Source: Schistosoma mansoni (Eukaryota > Platyhelminthes > Trematoda > Strigeidida > Schistosomatidae). From it: a stretch of DNA of 64,000 nt. The notes beneath the pieces were generated by a model. That model saw only the letters and a program-made list of their open reading frames with translations, did not search any database and had not been told where the DNA came from. The stretch is from contig NC_031498.1 in assembly GCF_000237925.1 (NCBI RefSeq), positions 1,384,015-1,448,014 of the forward strand, given 5' to 3'. Within the stretch, counting starts at the first letter, position 1. Each line of letters starts with the position of its first letter. Positions 32,786 to 46,300 of the stretch are shown here, in pieces. The translations under genes were made by a program, and so were the position numbers.

Positions 32786-34785
32786 AAAAGGTGATATGAG
32801 TTTGAATTCTATATGCATAGTATCAGTCCTTTCGAAATTAGAGAGGAACATCATATTGACACGTATCAACTCGTATAAAACCTAAGCTTACAGTTTCCTG
32901 CCTATTAAATACAAACACTAGATGATAATTTTGGTGTTTGTAGTCAAATATAAAGAATCTGCGAGATGTTTTCGAGTTCACAGTTTTCTTATTAATCTTA
33001 TTTTTTTTTTAATGATAATATTTAAGTAGATAGAATTATTGATTTTTGTTTCTGGGTAATATTTATTTAACTGTTTTCATGACCTTAAAAATCAAAGTAA
33101 ATTTAACAAGAAATGATAGATAATATTTGCAGTCTAGATGGATAACTTTGGTAGGTATATGTTCTTTGAAACCAGATGGTTTAATGAATGAGCATTCAAT
33201 ATTTTTCAAGATTAACAGTATTAGAGTCTTTTTCATATATAAATGACCTTCTCCGTTATGACAAAATCATGATATCAGTTGTTTTTTTTCAGATGATCTC
33301 GGTTCTGAATGATTGTCATCTTAGGATTTATTGCCTTCGTTTGTCATTGCCTTCACGTTAATCTTTTGTTTAACTATTATATCCCGTGGAGATTTATGAG
33401 TGGTAACTTTGAGAATTATTTATGGACCAATGTGATATGTATATTTCCTATTGTATAATTGTTAAGTGACTAAATTATTCATATTCGTGTTCCTCTTATT
33501 ATAAGTTTTATTTTGACCTATAGGCTATTATTTGTACGATTCACCATTCTTGAGTTATCCCTAGTCAATAAATTACTGTTGCCCCTATTTACAGCCACAT
33601 TTGGCTGAATCTTGTACAAATGTTATTTTCTATTTTATGGTACGATGTGATCAGTTTGTTTGGTATATAAACCCAGCATGCTTAAGAATAATGATTCATA
33701 TTGCAGAGGCTGTTATTGGTGTTCTGGACTTAACTGACTTGGCTAGGCAGAAAGTAGGACTGTTAAGTACTCAAGACTGCTAATATGGCTTTTGTGTATC
33801 ATTGCTCTGATCGATAAATCACTGATCTCTAATTGGCGGTCTTATCACGTCATATATCAACTGGGCACTCAAGCAATCGATACAACATTAACCTCTGATC
33901 ATCTGTTTAATTGACGTTCCATATAGTTTCATTCAGTGGTTTTATGCAGGTGTATCTATTGATTAATAACTTATCTGAATACCAACCAGTCTTTTTTCTG
34001 GGTTTTTGGAGTTTCTCCGACCCAGACTTTCGACCTTCTAATGTCATACTTATACGAGGATAGATTTTCTGCTTGTTTCCGTTAACATTAATTTCTTTAT
34101 ACAAACAAACATATAACATTTGTAAAGGTTTATAATTTAATGTTGTTGATATTTACTAGTGCGACTCATCAGCCTGAAAGCAGTGCCCTGATATGGTGTT
34201 ACATCACACGTTTTTAGCATACTGGGTTAATGTTACGTTCTGAATCTGTCTACTCACAATATACAGAAGATAATGTGTCACAATTTGAATTAAGGCCTTG
34301 ACACAACAGGCTAACTGCATTAGCCTTGAAGCTACAAACTCGTGAGTCTGAAGTGAGAATAACTGCATGGGGTAGATAGACGAAAACTATTCTATCACCT
34401 GACTGGTTGACAAGCGCGCACGAGAGAGAAGACGAGTCCAATGAAACACTACTCTATTTATTACCAATTCCAATCTGGTTCCGTTCCCAATTCAGATTAG
34501 TACAAAAACATACATGAATAAATAGATAACTAACATAACCACAACGTACAAACAATTAAGAAAATACAATTATGTGAGAATAGAGGTTTGTGGGCATTTG
34601 GGTAGAAAACAGAGTATTAAAGATTACGTTTAATTTAAAATAGCTTTGGAACAGAAATGATAGATCAAACGAAATTAAAATAAATGTTATCGTTTTACAA
34701 GCCTTGAATTAGATGAAATAACGTGCCTCGAAGTAGCTTCCGTGGTTTGTTATGGTTTTTTTGTTTTTTTTTGTTCACATCAGTT
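32786..34785. other. No supported feature
   Basis: Two kilobases of AT-rich sequence. Short open frames (for example plus 33601-33783) lack domains and splice partners. No repeats recognised. Confidence 0.35.
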
Positions 34786-34789
34786 AAAC

Positions 34790-34905
34790 GTTTAAAGTAG
34801 GAGTTACTGGGTTCAAATCTCAGTGTCAGCATCGAAAATGAGATAGAAGTATATCCAGTTGATAAGTCCTGATTCGATCTACGCGTTATGGATTCCAATA
34901 CTACC
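34790..34905 (+). repeat. SINE-like family B, degenerate
   Basis: Plus-strand fragment with B box GGGTTCAAATC and a decayed hammerhead (CCAGTTGATAAGTCC). Inactive. Confidence 0.6.
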
Positions 34906-34964
34906 CATATATCAAATATACTAGAAAATAAAACATTCTAAAATAATGAATGGATTTATTTCGT

Positions 34965-35285
34965 TTTTGTAGTGCTAACTTGAATCACCCCATCGACGTT
35001 TAGCACTGTAATAGATCAATTTCTCATTGGCATATGTGCATCCAGTGTATGGATATTATCACCAAGTCACAAGCATTATAAGCAGAAATGGATGGTGGCT
35101 AGAAGTGGAGCCCTATTTAGGACTCGCCAACTAGATGTATCACTCCGAGACTCAGACCCCCTGCTAGCCACTATCCATCTCTATTTATAATGTTTGTAAC
35201 TGAGGGCGACATCGAGGAAATCCACAAAAGATGCAAATAAGCCAAGAAGAGACTGATGTTAATGGGAAATTTCAAACAACCAATA
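34965..35285. repeat. SINE-like family B, full fold-back pair
   Basis: Left half (about 34965-35115) is the antisense tail plus hammerhead arm; right half (about 35160-35285) is the sense arm and tail. Both tails are present, making an inverted dimer with arms of about 120 diverged bases. It has the same architecture as the locus at 25812-26105. The ribozyme core is deleted. Confidence 0.7.
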
Positions 35286-35319
35286 AAAAAATGAATTCAA
35301 CTTCACTTTATTACACAAA

Positions 35320-35495
35320 CCAGCAGCTATCTAGACTCAGTAATGAAATGGTAGCGAGCGGTACTGGGTTCGAGTCCCGGAGTGAAAATCAAATTTGGAA
35401 TACAAATACACTTACTTGAAGAGTCTCAAATAGAACGAAACGCGTATCCTGGTTTCCAATGCTACCCACCATCCACCTCAGCTTACAAGAAATGC
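35320..35495 (+). repeat. SINE-like family B, degenerate
   Basis: tRNA-like part GGTAGCGAGCGGTACTGGGT ending in B box GGTTCGAGTCCC, then a hammerhead with core TTGAAGAG instead of CTGANGAG, and ATGCTACCCACCATCCACC. Confidence 0.75.
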
Positions 35496-35794
35496 ATTTA
35501 TTTCTATGGGATAACTTTAACGAAATTATTAATTCTTATAAATTCACAGACCTTTTCATCAGATTACATTTAAGTCAGTTATCAAAAACTGTTTTCCTTT
35601 TTTTGAAAAAAATATTACCATAATGGTGAAGATTGATTAAAAGAAAGATTATTTCTTAATCTGATTCACTTTCTATAATAAGACTACATCTAATATCTAA
35701 ATAATGCATTATGTATATCATTCCCTGAAGATTTTATTCTTGTTTATAATGAAATGCATATATTTATAAATATATATTCAATTATATATAGTTG

Positions 35795-35925
35795 AAATCA
35801 TGAGTCAATTGAAGCTAGACCACCGTGGAAAACCTGTAAGCACTGGACGGCCGTTTCGTCCTATTGTGGGACTCCTCAGCTATGCGCATCCACGATCCCG
35901 CCTCGCGAGATTCGAACCCAGTAAA
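35795..35925 (-). repeat. SINE-like family A, 3' part with B box
   Basis: Minus-strand copy from B box (GGTTCGAATC) through hammerhead to the ATTTCAACTATA tail. Very close to consensus. Confidence 0.88.
35836..35892 (-). ncRNA. Hammerhead ribozyme, family A, core intact, stem I damaged
   Basis: Minus strand: CTGAGGAG-TCC(CACAATA)GGA-CGAAAC-GGCCGTC-CAGTGC. Core, stem II and stem III are intact, but the 5' side of stem I reads GCATAG and pairs poorly with CAGTGC. Confidence 0.6.
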
Positions 35926-35999
35926 GTTCATTGTAGTTGTTAAATTAGTTTATGTGAATAGTTCAGTTAATATTGTATGATCTTTTATATCTTAATTTA

Positions 36000-36125
36000 A
36001 AGGTGGATAACAATGAAATGGTAGACAAACATTCTGTACTATTTGGAAATCATCAGCTGGATGTATCAGTCAAATCACAGAGTTAATGATCACGTAGAGA
36101 TTTGCATTCAATGCATTTCAGTTCA
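36000..36125 (-). repeat. SINE-like family B, degenerate
   Basis: Minus-strand fragment: CCAGCTGATGATTTCC followed by a decayed core. The retained CTGATGA resembles the classic hammerhead core, but the rest is lost. Confidence 0.5.
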
Positions 36126-36130
36126 AATAT

Positions 36131-36655
36131 CATATTTATTATTTGAACACATAAATATAGGTGCAAAAGGACACCAAATACATATGCGCCACACAAATCT
36201 CATTTGATTTGTGTGAGGGCTATGATACTGCCCGGGTGCCCAGACTGAAGCAGGTGGTTGTCTTAGAGGGCCACACTCGGAGCCTTTGACCTAAAGATCT
36301 GATTCACAAGGCAGTGGAACATTGTGAGGCGATGCATCTCCATGGTAGCCGGTGACCAACGATTGATTAATACGCCGTTTGTTCCCTCAGGATACTGGAG
36401 CCAGCCCATGTGCACCATTGGTTTGGAATCAGGATTTTCCAACTCCCCTAGATGGACTCGCCTTGTACACCAACCAGGTTAAAGCGCCGGACATTCGCTT
36501 TTCGTCCTCTCAATTTCGTAAACAACAGTAATGTCACGATAAAGCAGTGAGTAGGACTTCCCTGACAGAGGCTATATACGCGTGGCCATGTGAAAGCATT
36601 TCGAGAGGGGGAGCGGACTCTCCCTACTCTCGGCCGTACCAGGGCATTTGGGGGC
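36131..36655 (-). repeat. Retroposon family C, complete with target duplication
   Basis: Full copy, sense minus: 5' end GCCCCCAAATGCCCTGGTAC, 3' end AATAATAAATATG. It is flanked by the direct repeat TTCAAATAT at 36122-36130 and 36656-36664, the mark of target-primed insertion. No ORF of note. No clear pol III boxes. Confidence 0.85.
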
Positions 36656-36774
36656 TTCAAATATTTTCAAATTTCAACGTGTAATCCACTAAATTAGTGA
36701 GTTTAGTTAATCGTCAGTTTATACAATGATCATGAGTTTTATTTGTAAGAGTTTATATTTTCTTGTTGTAAGGT

Positions 36775-36890
36775 ACTGAGTTCTAGTGTCAGTGTGAATA
36801 TCAACAAGTGGATACAAGAACATCTAGCTGATAAGTTCTAGCGATGTTCTAATATCTGTTGTACCTGCTCTAAGATTCCGGAATCAGTCT
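36775..36890 (+). repeat. SINE-like family B, degenerate
   Basis: Weak plus-strand match: TACTGAGTTCTAGTGTCAGT, then CATCTAGCTGATAAGTTC in place of the hammerhead start. Confidence 0.4.
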
Positions 36891-37294
36891 CTCATATACA
36901 ACGTAAGTCATACATCAATAAACCTAATTTTTGTGGGTAGAAAAATTTCGTACCCTGACCTTTTATTCAATTACTTTTACATTTGTTATACAATGTTTTT
37001 GTTTTAATGGTTCCAATTTCTAATTTCATTCTTACGTAATCTGTATGACTAACCTAGTTTTCTTTGTATCCACTTGATGAATTACTGATTATTAACTTTA
37101 GAGAAAATATTGAGAGACACTGTTAAATTAATTAACCGCCATTTATTCGGTATCGATTTTATACTTAATTTAAAAACTTGTATGTTAATTAGCATAGAGC
37201 CTTGAAGACGAACATATTGAAAGGGTATATTGTAACGGTATTAAAAATCATTACATGCAACGTTACTAATGCGAGTTAGTGTTTCTTATTGCAG

Positions 37295-37368
37295 GGCAAC
37301 AAAGAGTAAATGTACTGGAAGAAGAGGAACAAGCCCTACGCGATCTGAACCTGCAAAATAACGAGTAA
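37295..37368 (+). CDS. Candidate terminal exon of an unidentified gene
   Basis: After a good acceptor (tttcttattgcag) the frame reads QQRVNVLEEEEQALRDLNLQ then NNE and a stop at 37366-37368. The acidic, helix-prone, non-AT-biased composition contrasts with its surroundings and looks coding. Its phase fits the micro-exon candidate at 28831-28849, but no other exons were found. Family not recognised. Confidence 0.4.
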
Positions 37369-38689
37369 AACTATTTTGTAATAACTTCCCCTTTTTTTTA
37401 CTCGAACCGCATCTTTTAATTTCAAAAATATATCTTTTGTGCCAGCACACCGTGTTCTCACTTCAGAAGCACTTATCAGTCCTGACTGTTCTGTTGTTGT
37501 TTCAGGTCGCCCCTGCTCCCAAGTGAACGTCAAAATATAACGTGCTACAATATTTCTTAGCTCAACTTGTATTTTTAATGTCTTAATGGGAATAGTTAAT
37601 AAATACTTCTTTTTCTGAAGTGAGTGCACCGACCAATGTGAGCTGTTTACCTTTCAGTTCTATTTTACAAGGACCAAATAGTGTATTTATTGATTTCCAA
37701 TACATAAAAATTGGCACAAAGGAGCACCAAGATAAATAAGCGCCATTAGAATAAGAAAATGAAATAGTGAAAGGAGGGTTAGTCTAATAAAAAATAACTG
37801 AACGAGAATAGCTTATGAGAAGAGAATATAGTTCAGTTAAAAATACAACCAAAAAAAGATATTTGTTAGTTAAGGGAGTACCTCATAATTTTATAAAGAA
37901 TGTAAAAGTAAACTACTTACTCTATTATCACTATTGATTTCTGTTATGAGTCAATATCTGATAACGTCTCAAGTTCACGAATTAAACTATCTCTCTAGGA
38001 TCCCAACCAACAAACTTCTGATGAACTGACAGAGGTCAAGCCTATACAACTTTCTTTCTTGAACTGTAGTGAAACAAGATGATCATTCAATGAATATTAT
38101 TTCTTGAGAATTACGCATAGATTACTGAACAGTTCATATTGACTGTTGAAGTAGAGAAACCAATAAATTTCATCTCACTTCGGAAATATATATATATATT
38201 GGAGAGTTAGTCGATGATCATTGACTCGTAACTACAAACTGTAATCTATGGTACACAATAAAAATCAATTAGTGTCTACTGAGTTACATTGAATTCGAGT
38301 TATTAAGCTAGCTTCTCACTCAGGCACAGTAACTTGTTTCATTTTGTGAAAATCATTATGTTAGGGTCAGTTTTAAAAACAAATTAACATTTCAAGAATA
38401 TCCGTTTCCTCAGTTATTCATCAATTAACTGGACTTTCATAATATCGTTATTGTTCTACAGTTTAGTTTAATTTCAAGAACGTGCTTAACTAAACAAACT
38501 ATTTATCGAATAAACATACACCAGGATAGACCTGATTAAGTTGGGTTACGAGAATAATTATACTAACATTCTATGCATCACTGCCGAAATTAGAAGTATA
38601 TCATTGACCAGTAAATCATAATGCCTAATTTGATGAAAATACACAAATCTTAAAAAGCTGTAACAAGTAAGTTACATTCAAGTCCATTA
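37369..38689. other. No supported feature
   Basis: AT-rich sequence with no gene or repeat I can support. An open minus-strand frame at 37629-37336 overlaps the candidate exon but has no recognisable domain. Confidence 0.35.
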
Positions 38690-39197
38690 TTTATTATTTA
38701 TTTAAACACATAAATATTGGTACAAAGGGACACCAGATACATATGTGCCACACAAATCTTATTTGATTTGTATGAGGGATGTGATACTGCTCAGGTGTCC
38801 AAACAGAAACAGGTAGTATTCTTAGAGAGCCACACCCGGAGCCTTTGACCTAAAGATCTGATCAACAAGGTAGTGGAGCATCGTAAGGAGATGAAGCCCC
38901 ATGGTAGCCGGTCACCAACAATTGATTAATACGCCGTTTGTTCCTTCAGGATACTGGAGCCAGCCCATGTGCACCATTGGTTTGGAATCAGGATTTTCCA
39001 ACTCCTCTAGATGGACTCGCCTTGTACACCAACCTGGTTAAACCTCCGGACATTCGCTTTTCGTCCTCTCAATTTCGTAAACAACACTTCTGCGACGAGA
39101 AGGCAGTGAGTAGGACTTCCATGGCAGAAGCTATATACGCGTGGCCATGTGAGAGAATTTCGAGAAAGAGGGCAGGCCCTCCTCACTTTCGGTCGTA
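38690..39197 (-). repeat. Retroposon family C, 5'-truncated
   Basis: Sense minus. It has the AT-rich 3' tail (AAATAAATAATAAATAATGG), the CACACAAATC hairpin and the long middle, and stops at GTCGTAA, a few dozen bases short of the consensus 5' end. Confidence 0.8.
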
Positions 39198-39579
39198 AAA
39201 CAATAACTGATATGACTAAAGTTTATAAATAATGGGCAATATTTCAGTGATCATGAGACAGTACTATTACATAGAAGACAATCGATATTTTCTGATTATA
39301 CACAAACATTTTTCAAATAGATTATTTTGCATGAACAATACCATTGTATTTCTTCTAATGATCGTGAACAGAAATGGTCACATTTCAATCATACAGAGAA
39401 CAATTACATGTTATAATAAGTAATTAACTGATATACATATAGTTCTTTAAAGGTAATAATAATGAGAACTATGAATAACAAAGATGATCATTTCTATAGA
39501 CCAAAACGTAAAATCACCATGTTTGTCATTGAAGTAGTCATATTTTCAAATATATATATGGAAGATAGTAATTTTAATT

Positions 39580-39627
39580 ATATATATATATATATATAAC
39601 ATTAGCAACAACAACAACAACAACAAA
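39580..39627. repeat. (AT)n followed by (AAC)n microsatellite
   Basis: AT run 39580-39598 and an (ACA/CAA)n run at about 39605-39627. Confidence 0.9.
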
Positions 39628-40349
39628 ATAAAGTACATAATGAAGGCAAATAAAGATAAATATGACTGACAAGTACAAACCGACAATCTTCAAAGAATTG
39701 AATGGAAAACAAAAAAAAAAACATTCATAGAATAGAAGAAACATTCAAAAAGATCATCATCTTCTTCTATCATAAACAATAAATTAATGAATAAAACATC
39801 GTATATAATAAAAAAGAAATATGAAAGACAATTTATATAAACAAACTATGATCATTTTTGCACATTATTTATCATGATTTTACATCTGGAAGTAATACAT
39901 CTGTATGTTTGTATGTATGTATACAGTGATGAGAATACATAGAGAGAGAAGAAAATAGTGTACATGTACAATATATTCATCATGATGATACTTGATTCAT
40001 ATCCTATGAACATAACCTAAGGCACAGTATTATTATCAATATCCTTTGAAAAATATACATAGGGGACCATTAGTAAGTTAATTAAGAGAAATCGGTGCAT
40101 CTCATAATTAAACAATCATTACGTAATCAATTCATGAAATGTGATTACTTCTTTTTAAACGAGGAAATATTACAGAAATAACATAGAATAAAAATCTTTC
40201 AATAAATGAGAACAAAAAGTGTATCATATTACACAAATATAAACGTATATATTCTATAAAATAAAGAAACTCGAGTCAAACATAATGTAGATTAATTACG
40301 TAACATAATATATATAATATATTGAGATGTTAATAAGTTAATCCAAAGT

Positions 40350-43300
40350 TTAAGTATCTTTTTGATGTGATCTAGAACGATAATTTTTTTTAGATTTACT
40401 AAGAGAACCTGATGTTCGTACTTTTGTATGATCAACTAATTTCATAAGTGGATTAGAATCATAAAATAATGAAGAAGAAGAAGAATTAGGAATAGATTTT
40501 CCAATACTAGATATTGATGTTTCATTTGAATTACTACGATTATTATCTGATAGAATATCTGATGAACGTGGACTATTGGGCTAATAAGAAAAAAAAACAA
40601 TTGAGAATGAAATGAGCAATTAATACAAAGTAATAAATTATATTTTTTTTTAAAAAAAAAAGATAAACCATATTCATAGACAATGTAAGGACTAATTAAC
40701 TGAAACGCAAGCGAAGTTTCTTTGAGTTCGACGGACATCATATGAAAATCATCTCCAAAACTATAATTGAACCTAAGGATTCAGTGATATAATACAAGAT
40801 GAGTTAATTAATTCTAATAAATGATTCGAGCCACAATTGTTTATCATTAGAATTACGGAAAATAGATTACCAGTTGGTTACTACTTAAATGTTGGTTGAA
40901 TAATACTAATAATAATGAGCTGGAATTGTGAGAAATATAATTGCTGACAAAAACTAACACAATCCCGTTGTTGAAAATTAAACTGAACCGACGAGAAAAA
41001 AAGCAAAAGAACTATTACCGTCAGTCGATTAACTCAACACAATTCTTGATTAAGTGAAACAATCTTATTTATGAAGAAGATACATCCGATAAGGTAGTCA
41101 ATTCTAAGCATGTTATGTACTTGTGTTGACATGCTTACTCCAGTTTAAACAGTAAGTGAGAAATTATAAACAAGATACGCCATTAAAGGGATCCGATAAT
41201 GCACCTAATCAGCTTACTTGTTCATGTCTGAGTGAGAAGAAAAACTGTGTATTTATGCTATCAATTTTTGTGCTTATTAATCCGGCTTGCCAAGCAAAGC
41301 TTTGTAATCATTTCAGTTTCATCACTCGCATAGATGGTTGGGTAAATGTATAGAAAGCGTGTCCATCTGAATCGCACAACATCCAAGTATAAACTGTGGG
41401 TTATCTACTCATCATATGAAATGAATTGATAAGTATTAAGGCAGGAATCCTCCCACATCAAACTATCATCAGTTCATAAGCAATGCATAACGTGGAACAA
41501 ACGAGCATAGGGGAATTAAGTTGCTACAAGGAACCAGGGAATAGTGAGTGCAAAAACTATTAACAGGATCAATAACAAAGTAATATATGGGTAGTGGGAG
41601 GAACTAAAAAAACACAAAGTTCAAAAACAAGGAATGTAATACCGGAGAAATAAAAATATAGGTTAATGAAAACGAAGTTTTGATTGGACAGGACCTGAAC
41701 ACTTGTAACTACTGATGGAGTTATGTGTATAAATAAATGCAAAATGACAAATGAGATAACTATATTTCCTCTATGGAAAGCAGCTAGCGGTTGAATTAAG
41801 GGAGCACGTTTTGTCCAGTACGGGACTCGTCAGTTGGACGTATCTGCTAGAGCCCATTGTTTATGTTTATACCGAGCCTCGAACCCCCAAAACATCGGTT
41901 TTAGATATCACAGAACTATCCATTGAGTTATTAAATCCGGAGTTAATAATTTGTTGAATGAGGTAAAGTTTATTTTCTCTGAAATATAATCTACAGAATA
42001 GCGATCTTGGTGCTTCCTTAAAAAGTTATGAATATATATATGATGCACGTAGGTGGCCTCTGATGACACACCTCTAACTAACGACGGGGTAACGAGCAGT
42101 AAAGTTAGCAAAGTGAAGTGTTCACACTTGTGAAACTAATAAACTAAAAAAACAAAGGGTTAAAAAAATATCACAATTCAGAGCTTTTGAGAAGGAGGTC
42201 ACACCCACACATACACCAGAAAACTATAAACTTAGAAAAAGGTGAGTTATTAAAAACTTATATCACAGGGTGAGGGAGGACACAAACAAACCTGTCCACG
42301 CATATTATTCTATATGAAGGAAATATAAAGAAACAAGCATCAAAACTAACTGTTAGATACCAGTAAATAACAAGTTAAAGAGTCGGGACTTGAGAACTGT
42401 TTAATGGTTGATTATTATACAGAAAACTTTATAACGTATTTGTTAAGTATTAGAATTTTGTACTTGCAGTGCATACTAGTCATGTAATTGGTGCGTATGG
42501 TCTCGTGAATTTTTAAGTCATAAAGTATGCAAAATACATTACCTGGCTATCCTTCTGCTCTAACTGGATAGGTTAAAGGTAGAAGAAATTTATGTGGGTT
42601 AATCAGTGTCAGGACATTAGTGGGCACAACAGGTAAGGTGAAGGTCACTAGTGTTATTTGGCATAAACAAACCCATCATTAGTGAATTCAAGCAATTAGT
42701 GATCCTTTTAAGTGTATACGAACAATTTTTATTTTTAATTGTGATTGAGTAATTCACTATCTAAGCCAAGTTAATACCGAGCATTTCGTAAGAGTTATAT
42801 TTGCTAGTTTGCAACTATGTGGTTTGGTTTTGTATGACCGAAAGTTTATAAAATCTAATCTTCAATTTGAGCGTATTAAATGTAGTTCAAGATGTTTGCT
42901 TCAGGAGGCCGTTTAATGTTGATGAGTTCCATCAACATGATACCATGTAACTGAATGTTTGTTTTTCATTATTCCTTCGTTTTATACCAGTTATTGGTGG
43001 TTAAAATGAACCAGGAAAACGTGCTTATTTACTGCAAGTAGTCCAACTTCGGGCACTGAAATTACTCTGTAGTGTGGCGATTTTAAAGTTCTAAAGCAAT
43101 AGCTTCAGTAAGCCATTTAAAATGTGTTCAGATAAATGAAAATAATAAAAATGTATTCAAAACTATCAGATGTAACTCTGCTGGAATGAAAGATAATAAT
43201 CAGTCAGTCAGGGAGTGAGTAAATGATTCTAAAACCTCAGTAATTTTTCAAATTCTGATTTCATATAAGTCACTTTTATTATTGATAGGCTGGCCAAAAA

Positions 43301-46300
43301 CCAGATATATCGTCACATTTTACCAATGCTCATATAATAAACAAGGAACACCATTGGACGAAGCCGATTATACACTTTAACAAGGTCTCAGTCTATATAC
43401 GTTCTTTCCTAGGACTGAAGGACAGATGTATTGTTTATCAATGTCCTGTGCACTATTAATTCGGTGTGTCAATCACAGCTTAGGTAATTTATTCGTAGTC
43501 TTTTTACATGCATGACAGGTCACGTGGTTCTATAAATGAATTTGGTGTGTCAGGGCCTAAATCCCATGAATCACCTTTTTTAAACCTTGGAATACGAGAA
43601 TCAGTTCAGACTATCAAAACAAAAGAATTTTATAGTCCCAAGATAGATTCAATAGATAAACACATACTTGATTGACTAAGCTTCCACGTAAATGTATCGG
43701 TACATGATCACTTCGCGTTGAACCAGACGGTGCAAGTGATGGTTTCGGATTAATATCAGCATCTGGAGAATATAGATAGCCTTGTTTTAGATCAGTAGAA
43801 TGATAAGTGGTAGTACGTCGAGATCCTGTTAAGTCATCACTATTTGAATAAAAGTGCATTGGTTTTGTAAAATCATTGATACCACCAGAATGGACTCGAT
43901 TAGTTTCAGTATTATTACTTCCAGATAATTCATTTAAATAATCATCGAATGAATTTGTTATTATAGACGAATTACTTTGATTTAATTGTGAATTACAATC
44001 ATCTGAATTACACTGGCCTTGAAGTTCTTGAAGTTCTGTAAAATAGAAATGAATGAAACAGACTGATTCGTAGAAATTAAGACTAAATAGTTTTTGATTT
44101 TTGTTTTACACTAACTTATTTCATACGTAAACAATCTTATTTAACAGGTACATGCTTGAGCAGTTAGCTTTAAGCTATGCATGTGTGAGAGGTAGTGGTA
44201 CTGTGGTGTATGCTACTTATATCGAAAGACATAAGTAGTATGTAACAGAAAAGGAAATATAAAGAAATTATGAATCGGAAGAGTCATACAGAATGTAAAT
44301 GACAAATGATGGAAGATTTGAAAATAAAGTATTTAATGTATGGTTCTCATATTTAATGTAGATATTTGTAATTTTGTATCAAACAATAAATTGATTGTCC
44401 CCACCTGAGTTCTCGTTCACTACAGTATTATTTAGCGGCAAAAAAAAGGAATAAAGATTTGAGGTTGGAGCTTAGCGGTTGGAAATTGGTCAACCTAATC
44501 ACTGAAAAACTAAGTGAAGAATGATGGTAAATCAGTTGATGAGGTCATGAATGTTCATCGACTGAAGTTATTCGGCCACGTGTTACGTATGCCTGAACAC
44601 CGATTACCATAATGGATTTTAAATGATGTTCAGTATTAATGGGGTTAAATGGACGTGATCTCAAACACGTACGACGCACCGACACATCAATTGGGTTGAG
44701 ATGCACTTATTATAATCGTTCATCAACGAATGTAAAGTTAATTAGAGTCAATTATCCAAAAGTTATTATTCTCAATGCTGTATAAGGTTTTTTTATGTCA
44801 GCTACAGTAAGCAACTAATTAGATACTAAGAAGACAAAATTTATTATTGATTGTCTAATTGTGTTGGGATGATCCAGAAAATTTATCGCAATAGACATGA
44901 CAAGCTCAGGAAATATAAAGGAGCATTTTATTCAATCAGCGTTTGATTAGAAGTTTTGCTAGAAATATCGCGAAAATGAAAAGTCACATGTAGAGGTTCT
45001 GATTTGGTTGATTAAACACTGCTAATATGTTCCAGAATTTTCAGGGAAACCACGCTCTGCTAACGGATTGCCCCCAAATGCCCTGGCCACGCGTATATAA
45101 CCTCTGTCAGGGAAGTCCTACTCACTGCTTCATCGTGACATTACTGTTGTTTACGAAATTGAGAGGACGAAAAGCGAATATCTGGCGCTTTAACCGGGTT
45201 GTCGGACATGGAAAGTCCATCTAGGGGAGTTGGAAAACCCTGATTCCAAACCAATGGTGCACATGGGCTGGCTCCAGTATCCTGAAGGAAAAAATGGAGT
45301 ATTAATCAATCGTTGGTCACCGTCTACCATGAGACTGCATCTCCTTATGATGCTCCACTGTCTTGTGGATCAGACCTTTAGGTGAAAAGCTCCAGGTGAG
45401 GCCCCCTAAGAAAACCACATGCTTCGGTTTGGGTACATGGGCAGTATCACAGCCCTCACACAAATCAAATGAGATTTGTGCGGCGTATATGTATCTGGAG
45501 CCCCTAGTACCAATATTTATATGTTTAAATAAATAAAAATGAGTAGCATTGCAGAATTTTCAGAAAAACCCAAGGATTTCTAAAATACTATAAAAACCCT
45601 ATATTTTTTGTACATAAATGAACTTTTGTAGTAAAATGCTTCTCGTATATTTTGTGCCTTTTCTCTCGTGTTCAAGTCGCTGTTTAGTTCTAGCTTGGGG
45701 GTTACGAGACTAGCATATGATCCAAGTATAACGTTCAATCAACAAGACATATGAAATTAGAGTCATTGTATGGTGCGAACAGAAATAACTCCTGATAATG
45801 AAATTAGTAACAATTTAAAAAAAACAAACAAACTAAGGTTAAAACTAACCTGTACTATTTACAGGTGTTAATTTTAAACCCATTTTTTTATATATATTTA
45901 ATTGTGCTTGTAATGTATTACGTAATTCTTCATATTGATGTTGACGATATTCTAATTCAGTACGTTCATTTTCTAATAATTCACGTTCTTTAGCAATTTT
46001 ATTATGTTCTCTTTCAATAGTAGAACGTTGTTTTTGATATTCTTTTTCCCAATCATGTGATTTTTTAGTAAAATTTTCATAATCTTGACGTAATTTTTCA
46101 GTTTCTTGTTTAACTTTAGTATTATCCATTAAATAACAATTAATATGATCTGAATGAGGTGTATTTCCATTACCAGTATTCAATGATGTACGCATAAGTA
46201 GTTGATTATCACGATTACGAAAATGTTTCCAATTAGATTGTTCAGTTTCTAATTTATTAATAGTAGAACGTAATTCAACATTTTCAGTACGTAATAATTG

